NCBI GenBank assembly: GCA_045539315.1
Contig: JAZQFC010000015.1
Span: forward strand, 62,001 to 126,000
DNA: 64,000 nucleotides
From: RUG11462 sp045539315
GTDB taxonomy: Bacteria; Bacillota; Clostridia; Oscillospirales; Acutalibacteraceae
Reading direction: 5' to 3'
The number at the start of each line of letters is the position of its first letter. Positions within the stretch are counted from its first letter, which is position 1. The notes under the pieces were generated by a model that worked only from the letters and a program-made list of their open reading frames with translations, ran no database searches and was not told where the DNA came from. Shown piece after piece: positions 35,367-41,663 of the stretch. Position numbers and translations under genes: made by a program.

Positions 35367-36050
35367 TCACTCAAATTTAATTTCTTTATAAATTTCAGGG
35401 ACTACTTTATTCTCACATTCAAAATCATCAACTGTGAACTCATCAAACATACCAACATGGAATGGCACTGTGAATTTAGCGCCTACTTTTTTAGCAAAAC
35501 GAGCGCCATCAATTTTATTCATATTATTGCCAAGGCCATTTACAGGCAAGAATAATGCATAAATATCATCAGGAATGTCTTCAAAAATGTCTGTATTATA
35601 AAGAGTATCACCTGTGATATAATACTTTTTATCGCCATCTTCAATAATTACGCCGATAGCCTCTTCATCAGAGTGTTGCGCTTTTACTGCGATGAATCTA
35701 AGACCAAATTCTGTCCACTCAGTATGTGGCAAAAATTCAACACAGTTGTTATACGCTTTATACTTCAACACTTTTTTCCAAGCATTGCGAGCAGCGAGTA
35801 CCAAAACTGACTTTTCGTGGTCTTCGCTCAAATAATGCACCAAAGTTTCGTCATCTGTGTGGTCTAAATGGTCGTGAGTTAAAATAATAACATCAGGACT
35901 TATTTCAAACAAAGATTCATCAATAGGTTTGCGGCGATAATTTCTTGGGTTTATCTTTTCAACGCTATTTGAAAGATATGGGTCAACCAAAATCTTTAAA
36001 TCGCCCTTTTCAAACAATAAACCTGCTTGACCAATGTATGTAATTTTCAT
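35367..36050 (-). CDS. UlaG/UPF0173-like metallo-beta-lactamase-fold hydrolase
   Basis: 227 residues. The metal-binding HxHxDH motif is intact as THDHLDH near residue 59, with His in KAQHSDEEA, Asp in YITGDTLYNT and a C-terminal PFHVGMFDEF. N-terminal ITYIGQAGLLFE is typical of the L-ascorbate-6-phosphate lactonase/UPF0173 branch. Substrate unknown; no ascorbate-pathway gene nearby. Good RBS (AAGGAG) and promoter. Confidence 0.85.
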   Translation of the reverse strand: MKITYIGQAGLLFEKGDLKILVDPYLSNSVEKINPRNYRRKPIDESLFEISPDVIILTHDHLDHTDDETLVHYLSEDHEKSVLVLAARNAWKKVLKYKAYNNCVEFLPHTEWTEFGLRFIAVKAQHSDEEAIGVIIEDGDKKYYITGDTLYNTDIFEDIPDDIYALFLPVNGLGNNMNKIDGARFAKKVGAKFTVPFHVGMFDEFTVDDFECENKVVPEIYKEIKFE

Positions 36051-36078
36051 AATAAATTCTCCTTAATAGTTTTTGTTA

Positions 36079-36107
36079 ATTATACAACAATGAAATACAT
36101 TTTACAA
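36079..36107 (-). promoter_or_regulatory. Promoter of the MBL-fold hydrolase gene
   Basis: On the minus strand TTGTAA (36107-36102), 17-base spacer, TATAAT (36084-36079). Confidence 0.75.
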
Positions 36108-36128
36108 GGTTAATTAAATAAAAAATTC

Positions 36129-36157
36129 TTGTAAATCTATGTGTTTTATAATATAAT
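36129..36157 (+). promoter_or_regulatory. ttcA-like gene promoter
   Basis: TTGTAA (36129-36134), 17-base spacer, TATAAT (36152-36157). Divergent from the hydrolase promoter, with 21 bases between the two -35 elements. Confidence 0.7.
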
Positions 36158-36186
36158 TTTCATATAACACTTTTTTGGAGCGAAAA

Positions 36187-37035
36187 ATGGCGAAAAAAGA
36201 ATTAACAAAAGCGCAACTTATTGAGCGCAGTATTAACAAAAAATACAGAAAAGAAATCTTTAACCCATTTATCAAAGCGATTAAAGATTATGAATTAATT
36301 GAAAAAGACGATAAAATTGCTGTTTGCATTTCAGGTGGCAAAGATTCTATGTTGCTTGGCGTTTTGATGAAAATTTTGCAAAAATATAGCGAAGTGCCTT
36401 TTGAAATAGAATTTTTGGTTATGGACCCGGGCTATGACAAAAGCGATTTAGACAGAGTTTTAGAAAACGCTAAAATTTTGGAATTGCCGATAACAGTTTT
36501 TAAAACTGATATTTTTGCCGTTGCCGAAACTGTTGATAACACCCCTTGCTATTTATGTGCAAGAATGCGCAGAGGCCATCTTTACAACAAGGCTAAAGAA
36601 CTCGGTTGCAATAAAATTGCGCTTGGGCATCATTTTTCTGATGTTATTGAAACCACTGTTATGGGTATGTTTTATGGCTCACAATTACAAGCAATGTTGC
36701 CAAAACTTCATTCAACAAACTTTGAGGGTATGACGCTTATTCGCCCACTTTATTGTGTTCATGAAGACGCGATTATAAACTGGGCTAGGTATAATTCGCT
36801 CGAATTTATTAACTGTGCTTGTACTGTTACTAAAAAGAACATCTCTTGTGAAGAAGCGTCTGGTTCAAAGCGAAAAGAGATTAAAGATTTAATTAAAAAC
36901 CTTAAAAAAGACAATGATATAATTGAAAAAAGTATATTTAATTCAATTCATAATGTTAAACTCGACACCTTTGTTGAATATACCAGCGATGGCGAAGACC
37001 ATAGTTTTTTAGAAAAATTTAACAGAGAAAATTAA
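36187..37035 (+). CDS. TtcA-like tRNA 2-thiolation PP-loop enzyme
   Basis: PP-loop ATP pyrophosphatase: SGGKDSMLLG near residue 47, and the TtcA-type cluster motif PCYLCARMRRGHLY (CxxC followed by RxRRG), then KIALGHHFSDVIETT. TtcA proteins use a 4Fe-4S cluster to make 2-thiocytidine 32 in tRNA. The C-terminal region has extra Cys (INCACTVTKKN, SCEEASG). Start: a TTG at 36175 is in frame, but TTGGAG precedes the ATG at 36187. 282 residues. Substrate assignment is by family only. Confidence 0.85.
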   Translation: MAKKELTKAQLIERSINKKYRKEIFNPFIKAIKDYELIEKDDKIAVCISGGKDSMLLGVLMKILQKYSEVPFEIEFLVMDPGYDKSDLDRVLENAKILELPITVFKTDIFAVAETVDNTPCYLCARMRRGHLYNKAKELGCNKIALGHHFSDVIETTVMGMFYGSQLQAMLPKLHSTNFEGMTLIRPLYCVHEDAIINWARYNSLEFINCACTVTKKNISCEEASGSKRKEIKDLIKNLKKDNDIIEKSIFNSIHNVKLDTFVEYTSDGEDHSFLEKFNREN

Positions 37036-37112
37036 CAAAAAAGTAATTGATTTTTTAATAAGAATATTATAGAATAAAAATGTGAAATAAATATAAAAGG
37101 AATGTAATATAA

Positions 37113-38075
37113 ATGACTACTAAATTATGCAGTTTTTGCGGAAAAGAAGTTCCTGAAAATGCAAAAATCTGTCCTTATTGCAACAAAGCGCTGACAGAAA
37201 AAGTTTTTACATATATGAACGATAGAAGCAATAGCACAGGGCTTGATGTTTCAAAATTTATTAAACAAGAGAAAACAAGTTCTGATAATTATTTTACTTC
37301 TAATATTTATAGTTTTTCTGATAGCGAAAATGAGAAAAGATTTGCAAGAAAGCCTTCTGTTTATGAAGAAGAAAGAGATGACAGCGAAGATTTTGTAATT
37401 CAACCTAAAAGGGTTGTTAATAAAAAGCCTGTTGAAAGAGATTATTCAAGGCAAAGAGTAAGAAGCAGAAGAAAACAAAAAAATCTTTTGCCTGTTGTGT
37501 GCGGTGTGTTTGCGTTGATTATAATAATTATCGTTGCAATTGCTATTTCTTCTAATAATGATGAAAAGCCACAAGAAACCACTACAACTACTAGCGCTAC
37601 CACTACAACAACTCTTGCAACTACAACAACTACTCAAACAACAACTACCACTCAACCTGAAATTAGCCCAAGTAGTGTTGATTTAGATGGTTATATTGGC
37701 GTTGATTTTTCAAGTGTTTCTGCCGATTTCGGTGAACAAACCGGCACACCTACTACCGATGAATTTTATGGTGGTAATGTGTATTATTATGACGGTATGA
37801 AAGTTTCAACTGCCGCAAGTGGCAATATTGCTTCTATTGAAGTTGATTATACTGCTGTTGAAAACAAAGAAAATTACAGATTTAAGAAAATCACATATTT
37901 TTCAGTTTTTGACCACGTTATTTCTGAACTTGGAACACCTGATTTAGACCAGATGAACGACCCTAATGAGCCTTGTATTGGTTATACTTTGGATATAGGT
38001 TCAGGGCTTTCGATTAAATTTAAATTTGATGATAATAAGAAAGTTTCCGGTTTTAATATGTTCTATGCAGATTAA
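37113..38075 (+). CDS. Zinc-ribbon membrane protein with Thr-rich linker
   Basis: 320 residues: zinc ribbon at the N-terminus (CSFCGKEVPENAKICPYCNK), a charged disordered cytoplasmic stretch (30-125), one membrane helix (about 127-148, VVCGVFALIIIIIVAIAIS), a Thr-rich linker of about 35 residues (150-185), and an extracytoplasmic C-terminal domain of about 130 residues (DLDGYIGVDFSSVSADFG to the end). Likely tethers a small outer domain to the membrane with a cytosolic zinc sensor or partner-binding tail. The C-terminal domain is unrecognised. RBS AAAAGGA. Confidence 0.75.
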   Translation: MTTKLCSFCGKEVPENAKICPYCNKALTEKVFTYMNDRSNSTGLDVSKFIKQEKTSSDNYFTSNIYSFSDSENEKRFARKPSVYEEERDDSEDFVIQPKRVVNKKPVERDYSRQRVRSRRKQKNLLPVVCGVFALIIIIIVAIAISSNNDEKPQETTTTTSATTTTTLATTTTTQTTTTTQPEISPSSVDLDGYIGVDFSSVSADFGEQTGTPTTDEFYGGNVYYYDGMKVSTAASGNIASIEVDYTAVENKENYRFKKITYFSVFDHVISELGTPDLDQMNDPNEPCIGYTLDIGSGLSIKFKFDDNKKVSGFNMFYAD

Positions 38076-38090
38076 TTTTTAAATTTACTA

Positions 38091-38119
38091 TTGAAATTCA
38101 ACGATAAATTATGTATAAT
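38091..38119 (+). promoter_or_regulatory. Promoter embedded in a hairpin, probable tRNA-Ser promoter
   Basis: TTGAAA (38091-38096), 17-base spacer, TATAAT (38114-38119). The -35 overlaps the left arm and the -10 lies in the loop of the hairpin that ends the preceding gene. Transcription would start near 38126 and run through two partial tRNA copies to the tRNA at 38230. Confidence 0.7.
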
Positions 38120-38135
38120 ATTTATCGTTGAATTT
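38094..38135 (+). terminator. Terminator of the zinc-ribbon protein gene
   Basis: Perfect 16-bp stem AAATTCAACGATAAAT (38094-38109) / ATTTATCGTTGAATTT (38120-38135), 10-base loop, followed by TTATTT, 18 bases after the stop codon. Confidence 0.75.
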
Positions 38136-38141
38136 TTATTT

Positions 38142-38192
38142 GCAGATGTATCGAAATCAACATATTAAATATACGCAGATGTATCGAAGTGG
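38142..38192 (+). repeat. Two partial copies of the tRNA-Ser 5' end
   Basis: GCAGATGTATCGAA at 38142-38155 and a longer copy at 38170-38192 (TATACGCAGATG then TATCGAAGTGG) are identical to the start of the tRNA-Ser gene at 38225-38247. The second copy then diverges into a small GGCGC...GCGCTGCC palindrome instead of completing a D arm. Confidence 0.85.
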
Positions 38193-38229
38193 CGCAAAAC
38201 TATGAGCGCTGCCAAGTTTAACTATATAC

Positions 38230-38318
38230 GCAGATGTATCGAAGTGGTCATAACGGGGCTGACTCGAAATCAGTTAGGGAGAAATCCCCCGCGAGTTCGA
38301 ATCTCGCCATCTGCGCCA
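38230..38318 (+). tRNA. tRNA-Ser (anticodon CGA)
   Basis: Acceptor stem GCAGATG (38230-38236) pairs with CATCTGC (38308-38314), discriminator G, encoded CCA 38316-38318. Anticodon stem GCTGA/TCAGT with loop CTCGAAA gives CGA, reading UCG. Class II long variable arm GGGA-GAAA-TCCC; T arm GCGAG-TTCGAAT-CTCGC is perfect. 89 bases. Confidence 0.96.
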
Positions 38319-38321
38319 AAT

Positions 38322-38357
38322 AAAAAGTCATACCTTGTGTATGGCTTTTTATTTTTT
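38322..38357 (+). terminator. tRNA-Ser terminator
   Basis: Stem AAAAAGTCATAC (38322-38333) / GTATGGCTTTTT (38339-38350) with one T-G pair, loop CTTGT, followed by ATTTTTT. Starts 4 bases after the CCA. Confidence 0.85.
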
Positions 38358-38366
38358 GTAAAATTA

Positions 38367-38469
38367 GAGATTCGAACAGGGCAAACACGAAGTGTTAAAA
38401 ACAGTCTGGGAGACTGTTTTGGTGCCCGCGTGCGTGCCGAGAAACGCAGAAGTTTCTCGGGCGAATCTC
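38367..38469. repeat. Multi-branched palindromic element A
   Basis: Closing stem GAGATTCG (38367-38374) / CGAATCTC (38462-38469). Inside: GGGCA (38379-38383) / TGCCC (38423-38427) enclosing AACAC-GAA-GTGTT (38384-38396) and AAAACAGTCT-GGG-AGACTGTTTT (38398-38420); then CCGAGAAAC-GCAGAA-GTTTCTCGG (38437-38460). The first 11 bases (38367-38377) are the reverse complement of the tRNA-Ser T arm. No coding potential that I accept. Confidence 0.7.
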
Positions 38470-38484
38470 GCCATCTGCGCCAAA
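38462..38484 (+). pseudogene. 3' fragment of tRNA-Ser
   Basis: 23 bases identical to tRNA-Ser positions 38298-38320 (second half of the T arm, acceptor 3' strand, CCA and two following A). It has no 5' part, so it cannot be a tRNA. It is directly followed by another terminator, mirroring the arrangement after the true tRNA. Confidence 0.85.
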
Positions 38485-38521
38485 ATACAGCAACCATTTA
38501 ATATGGTTGCTGTATTTTTTT
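38483..38521 (+). terminator. Terminator after the tRNA-Ser fragment
   Basis: Perfect 15-bp stem AAATACAGCAACCAT (38483-38497) / ATGGTTGCTGTATTT (38503-38517), 5-base loop, T-run to 38521. Different in sequence from the first terminator. Confidence 0.85.
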
Positions 38522-38526
38522 GCAAA

Positions 38527-38663
38527 TGCGAGATGAGAACGTAGTTCGTCGAAGCCGATCAAAATGCGCGATAGCATTTTGAACTGTGTAGTCTCGAGCA
38601 CTGCCAAGATGCCACTACCGCTCGGAGCGGTTGGCATAATTGGTGGGCGCAGAGTATCTCGCA
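38527..38663. repeat. Multi-branched palindromic element B
   Basis: Closing stem TGCGAGAT (38527-38534) / ATCTCGCA (38656-38663). Inside: GAAC-GTA-GTTC (38537-38547), TCAAAATGC-GCGATA-GCATTTTGA (38559-38582), and TGCCA (38602-38606) / TGGCA (38632-38636) around ACCGCT-CGG-AGCGGT (38617-38631). Same architecture as element A but almost no sequence identity. Confidence 0.65.
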
Positions 38664-38665
38664 AT

Positions 38666-38681
38666 TTTAATTGCAATTAAA
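38666..38681. promoter_or_regulatory. 16-bp palindrome over the -35 of the DUF4038 gene
   Basis: TTTAATTGCAATTAAA is a perfect palindrome containing the -35 hexamer TTGCAA. A repressor operator is a reasonable reading. Confidence 0.5.
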
Positions 38682-38698
38682 TTTATATATGGTATAAT
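38671..38698 (+). promoter_or_regulatory. Promoter of the DUF4038 gene
   Basis: TTGCAA (38671-38676), 16-base spacer, TATAAT (38693-38698), about 39 bases before the ATG. Confidence 0.65.
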
Positions 38699-38736
38699 AC
38701 TAGTATATCATATAATTGTTCTTTAGGAGTATGGCA

Positions 38737-40032
38737 ATGGAAAAGATATCAATAAGTAAATCAAGAGATTATTTTATCAAAGATAACAAGCCATTATTTT
38801 TATTAAGCGATACTGAATGGATGGCGTTTCAACGTTTAAGCATAGACGAGTTTGAGGAAGTTGTTAAAACTCGTAAGCATCAAGGTTTTAATGCGATTCA
38901 GATAAGTGTTTTGCCAATTCCTCATGACAACACTTTTGGCAAAGATGATTTTCATCCTTTTGAAATTGAAAATGAAAAATACCAGTTTGATAAATTAAAT
39001 CGAGCATATTTTGACCGCGCTTTAAAAATGCTTGAGATTATGAAAAAATATAACATAATTCCTTTTTTACATTTAATTTGGGCAAATTACATTCCAGAAA
39101 CTTGGGCTGCGCAAAGAACGCCTGATACTGTTATGAGTTTAGAATGTGTTGAAAAACTTACAAATTACTTTTTAGATATTTTTGAAGAATTTAACCCTAT
39201 TTATTCTGTTTCCGGCGATACAGGTTTTGAATCTGATTTGGTTATAGAATACTATATTAAAATGCTTGATATTTTACATAAGCGTGTTCCTAATTCGCTG
39301 ACAACATTACATTTAAAAGCAGTTACAGATGTACCCGAGATTTTGAGAAAACATCCGCAATACCATTTTTACTCTTATCAATCAGGGCACAGAGCAATTA
39401 AGCCTGAAGAATTAAATGGGCAGACTCAAATGCTTCATTATTCAAATTATTTTTTGAATCTTGATGAGAAAAAGCCAATTGTTAACACCGAGCCTTGCTA
39501 TGAGGGTCACGGATTTGGAAGATACAACAGAAGATGTGGTAGGCACAAGGCTTTTGATGTACGCAGAACCGCTTTTATGAGTTTACTTTCGGGTTCAAAA
39601 GCAGGCGTCTCTTACGGTGCTCACGGTATATGGCAGTTTTATAGACAAGGAGAATATTTTACAAGTACCGCACATTCGGGATTGCCTTTTGTTTGGAGAG
39701 TTGCAATGAAATTACCAGGCGCTTATGAAATGGGATATTTAAAAGAATTATATGAAAAAAATTCAATGTTTTATCTTAATCCTTCAAAAGCGTTTAACGC
39801 CGCCTCTGATACTATACAAATGGCAGAATCCGACGATATGATTGTTGTGTATTTAGATTATAACGATGAAGTTGAAATTTTACGTGATTTAAGTAACTAC
39901 TGTGTTGAAATGATTGCGCTTGAGAGTAAAAAAACTTTTACTCCTAATTATGAAGTGATTGATGGTGTAACTAAAATTCATTTATCTAATTACAATGAAG
40001 ATATGTTAATAATAGCAAAAAAACAGGACTGA
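38737..40032 (+). CDS. DUF4038/apiosidase-like glycoside hydrolase
   Basis: 431-residue TIM-barrel protein. LFLLSDTEWMAFQRLSIDEF then RKHQGFNAIQISVLPIPHD is the N-terminal signature of the DUF4038 (apiosidase-like, GH140-related) family; later PIVNTEPCYEGHGFG and the segment SGSKAGVSYGAHGIWQF fit the barrel's C-terminal half. No signal peptide, so intracellular. AGGAG lies 7 bases before the ATG at 38737; an upstream ATG at 38731 abuts the RBS. Apiose release from pectin (RG-II) is known for relatives, but the substrate here is unproven. Confidence 0.8.
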   Translation: MEKISISKSRDYFIKDNKPLFLLSDTEWMAFQRLSIDEFEEVVKTRKHQGFNAIQISVLPIPHDNTFGKDDFHPFEIENEKYQFDKLNRAYFDRALKMLEIMKKYNIIPFLHLIWANYIPETWAAQRTPDTVMSLECVEKLTNYFLDIFEEFNPIYSVSGDTGFESDLVIEYYIKMLDILHKRVPNSLTTLHLKAVTDVPEILRKHPQYHFYSYQSGHRAIKPEELNGQTQMLHYSNYFLNLDEKKPIVNTEPCYEGHGFGRYNRRCGRHKAFDVRRTAFMSLLSGSKAGVSYGAHGIWQFYRQGEYFTSTAHSGLPFVWRVAMKLPGAYEMGYLKELYEKNSMFYLNPSKAFNAASDTIQMAESDDMIVVYLDYNDEVEILRDLSNYCVEMIALESKKTFTPNYEVIDGVTKIHLSNYNEDMLIIAKKQD

Positions 40033-40050
40033 TTTCAGTCCTGTTTTTTT
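40021..40050 (+). terminator. Terminator of the DUF4038 gene
   Basis: Stem AAACAGGACTGA (40021-40032) / TCAGTCCTGTTT (40035-40046) overlaps the stop codon and is followed by a T-run. Convergent with the SDR gene that ends at 40049. Confidence 0.85.
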
Positions 40051-40828
40051 ATTGTTTAATTATTGGATATAACTGAATTGTGTTGCCACCATCTACTACT
40101 AATTCAGCGCCTGTTGTATTGCGAGCGTGGGCTGCGAAATAATACACTGCATCTGCAACATCACTACCAACCGCAACATCACCAATTGGTGTAAATCTTG
40201 ATGGTACTGATTTATAAAATTCAGGATTTTCCTCCCATCTGTCTGTTTTAATCATACCAGGAAGTACAGCATTAACACGAATGTTGTACGGACCTAAATC
40301 AAGCGCTAATGCTCGCATAAGCCCTAATTGACCGCCTTTTGATGCAACATAAGCAATTCTATCGGGAATGGCTCTGTAGGCTGTGTTTGAATTTACAAAA
40401 ACAATATTTCCCCCACCGTTTTTAATCATTCTTCTTGCCGCAGTTTCACAAAGTAGATAATTCCACACTACATTTGTGTTGATAACTTTCATAAAGTCAG
40501 TTAGTGGGTTTTCAAAAACTTTAATGCTAAGACCTTGGTCTGCGGCATTCAGAACTAAAGTTTCTACAAAAACACCTTTGCTATCTAAATCTAAAAACAT
40601 ATCTTCAGCTGCTTTTTCATCGATAGTTGTTTCATTTATAAGCGAGTCAATATGATAACCAACAAAATTGGTATCAGGGAATTTTTGTTCATACTGTTTT
40701 TGCGCTAAATGAACTTTTTCAATATTTCTGCCTGTGAACACAACATCATAGCCCTCTAAAGCAAATTTTTCTACAATATCAACGCCCGTATTTATACAAG
40801 CACCGGTTACTAAAACTGTTTTATTCAT
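40049..40828 (-). CDS. SDR-family oxidoreductase
   Basis: 259-residue Rossmann enzyme. The cofactor loop is TGACINTGVDIVE, an imperfect version of TGxxxGxG; the active-site Ser-Tyr-Lys is in NSNTAYRAIPDRIAYVASKGGQLG (YxxxK present), and NIRVNAVLPGMIKTD is the usual C-terminal signature. FTGRN after the second strand suggests NADP use. It lies one base after GH16 and is coexpressed with it and the dehydratase; a sugar or polyol dehydrogenase role in the same pathway is inferred. Confidence 0.85.
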   Translation of the reverse strand: MNKTVLVTGACINTGVDIVEKFALEGYDVVFTGRNIEKVHLAQKQYEQKFPDTNFVGYHIDSLINETTIDEKAAEDMFLDLDSKGVFVETLVLNAADQGLSIKVFENPLTDFMKVINTNVVWNYLLCETAARRMIKNGGGNIVFVNSNTAYRAIPDRIAYVASKGGQLGLMRALALDLGPYNIRVNAVLPGMIKTDRWEENPEFYKSVPSRFTPIGDVAVGSDVADAVYYFAAHARNTTGAELVVDGGNTIQLYPIIKQ

Positions 40829-40829
40829 A

Positions 40830-41651
40830 TTATTTTACCTTATCAAAAACCCTTACAAAATCAACTATAAACGCATCATCTACAAATTTTTCTCCAACTT
40901 TTACAGGATCATCTTTACGATAACCCTGCACTTCTGTTGTTAAAAGAATGAATTGCGGAACATGAGAAACTGTTTGATTCGTTCTTGAGATTTCTTTGCC
41001 ATCGCAATAGAAAACATAGCCATCTTCTTGCCAATCCATACCAAAATAATGCCAACTATCTTCGGTTTGCTCTAAATCATATTTAACCCTTGCTTCTTCT
41101 CTTAATTGAGAACCATAACCGCCCATAATATTACCTGTTGTACATTCGCCTTCTTTAAAATATTCCATAATATCTGACTCAACACCACACCATTCTGGCT
41201 CAAATCTTGTGCCTATTGATGGAGATTGTGTCCAAAAAGCACTCCACATTTCTTCAGGATTTTTTTGAAACTTACAACGACATTCATAATAGCCGTATCT
41301 ATGTACAAACTTTGGTTCTTCGAGTACTCCTAATGGCCAAATGGCTTTTTGGTCTTCCCAACCACGAATCATTTCCCCTCTTGGAACATCAAAAGAATTG
41401 CAACCTGTTTGCAATTGCGGTGAAACATAGTAACCGTTTCGCTCGGTTCTATGAAGTTCAATATGGCTATTTCCATCTAAAACAATACCTTGGTCAGTAA
41501 ATGCTGTGCCAGGTTGACCCCAGAAATTAAGTCTAAAATCCCATTTTGTTGTATCAAGTTCTGTTCCATCAAACTCATCTGCCCAAACTAGTTTCCACTC
41601 ACCTTCTGGCAAATATGATGGTTCGTGTCCTTTGACTTCAAATTTATTCAT
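40830..41651 (-). CDS. GH16-family glycoside hydrolase without signal peptide
   Basis: 273 residues. N-terminal EWKLVWADEFDGTELDTTKWDF and the catalytic ExDxxE motif as VESDIMEYF near residue 160 identify GH16 (laminarinase/agarase/lichenase clan). WHYFGMDWQEDGYVFYCDGKEI follows as usual. Unlike most GH16 enzymes there is no signal peptide or carbohydrate-binding module, so it should act on oligosaccharides inside the cell or be released by other means. Cotranscribed between the dehydratase and the SDR. Substrate not determinable. Confidence 0.85.
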   Translation of the reverse strand: MNKFEVKGHEPSYLPEGEWKLVWADEFDGTELDTTKWDFRLNFWGQPGTAFTDQGIVLDGNSHIELHRTERNGYYVSPQLQTGCNSFDVPRGEMIRGWEDQKAIWPLGVLEEPKFVHRYGYYECRCKFQKNPEEMWSAFWTQSPSIGTRFEPEWCGVESDIMEYFKEGECTTGNIMGGYGSQLREEARVKYDLEQTEDSWHYFGMDWQEDGYVFYCDGKEISRTNQTVSHVPQFILLTTEVQGYRKDDPVKVGEKFVDDAFIVDFVRVFDKVK

Positions 41652-41663
41652 AATTTTTCCCCT

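Noticed and set aside
37570..37670. Low-complexity ACN triplet tract, considered as a microsatellite or phase-variation switch.
   Set aside because: It encodes the Thr-rich linker in frame with mixed codons; a triplet unit cannot cause frameshift switching and no homogeneous run is long enough.
38202..38676. Open frames on both strands over the tRNA-Ser region, including products containing GADGEIRTRG.
   Set aside because: GADGEIRTRG is what the reverse complement of a tRNA-Ser reads as; these frames overlap the tRNA, terminators and palindromes and lack RBSs.
38716..38736. Upstream extension of the DUF4038 protein by MFFRSMA.
   Set aside because: The extension would start before the AGGAG site, which is correctly spaced only for the ATG at 38737.
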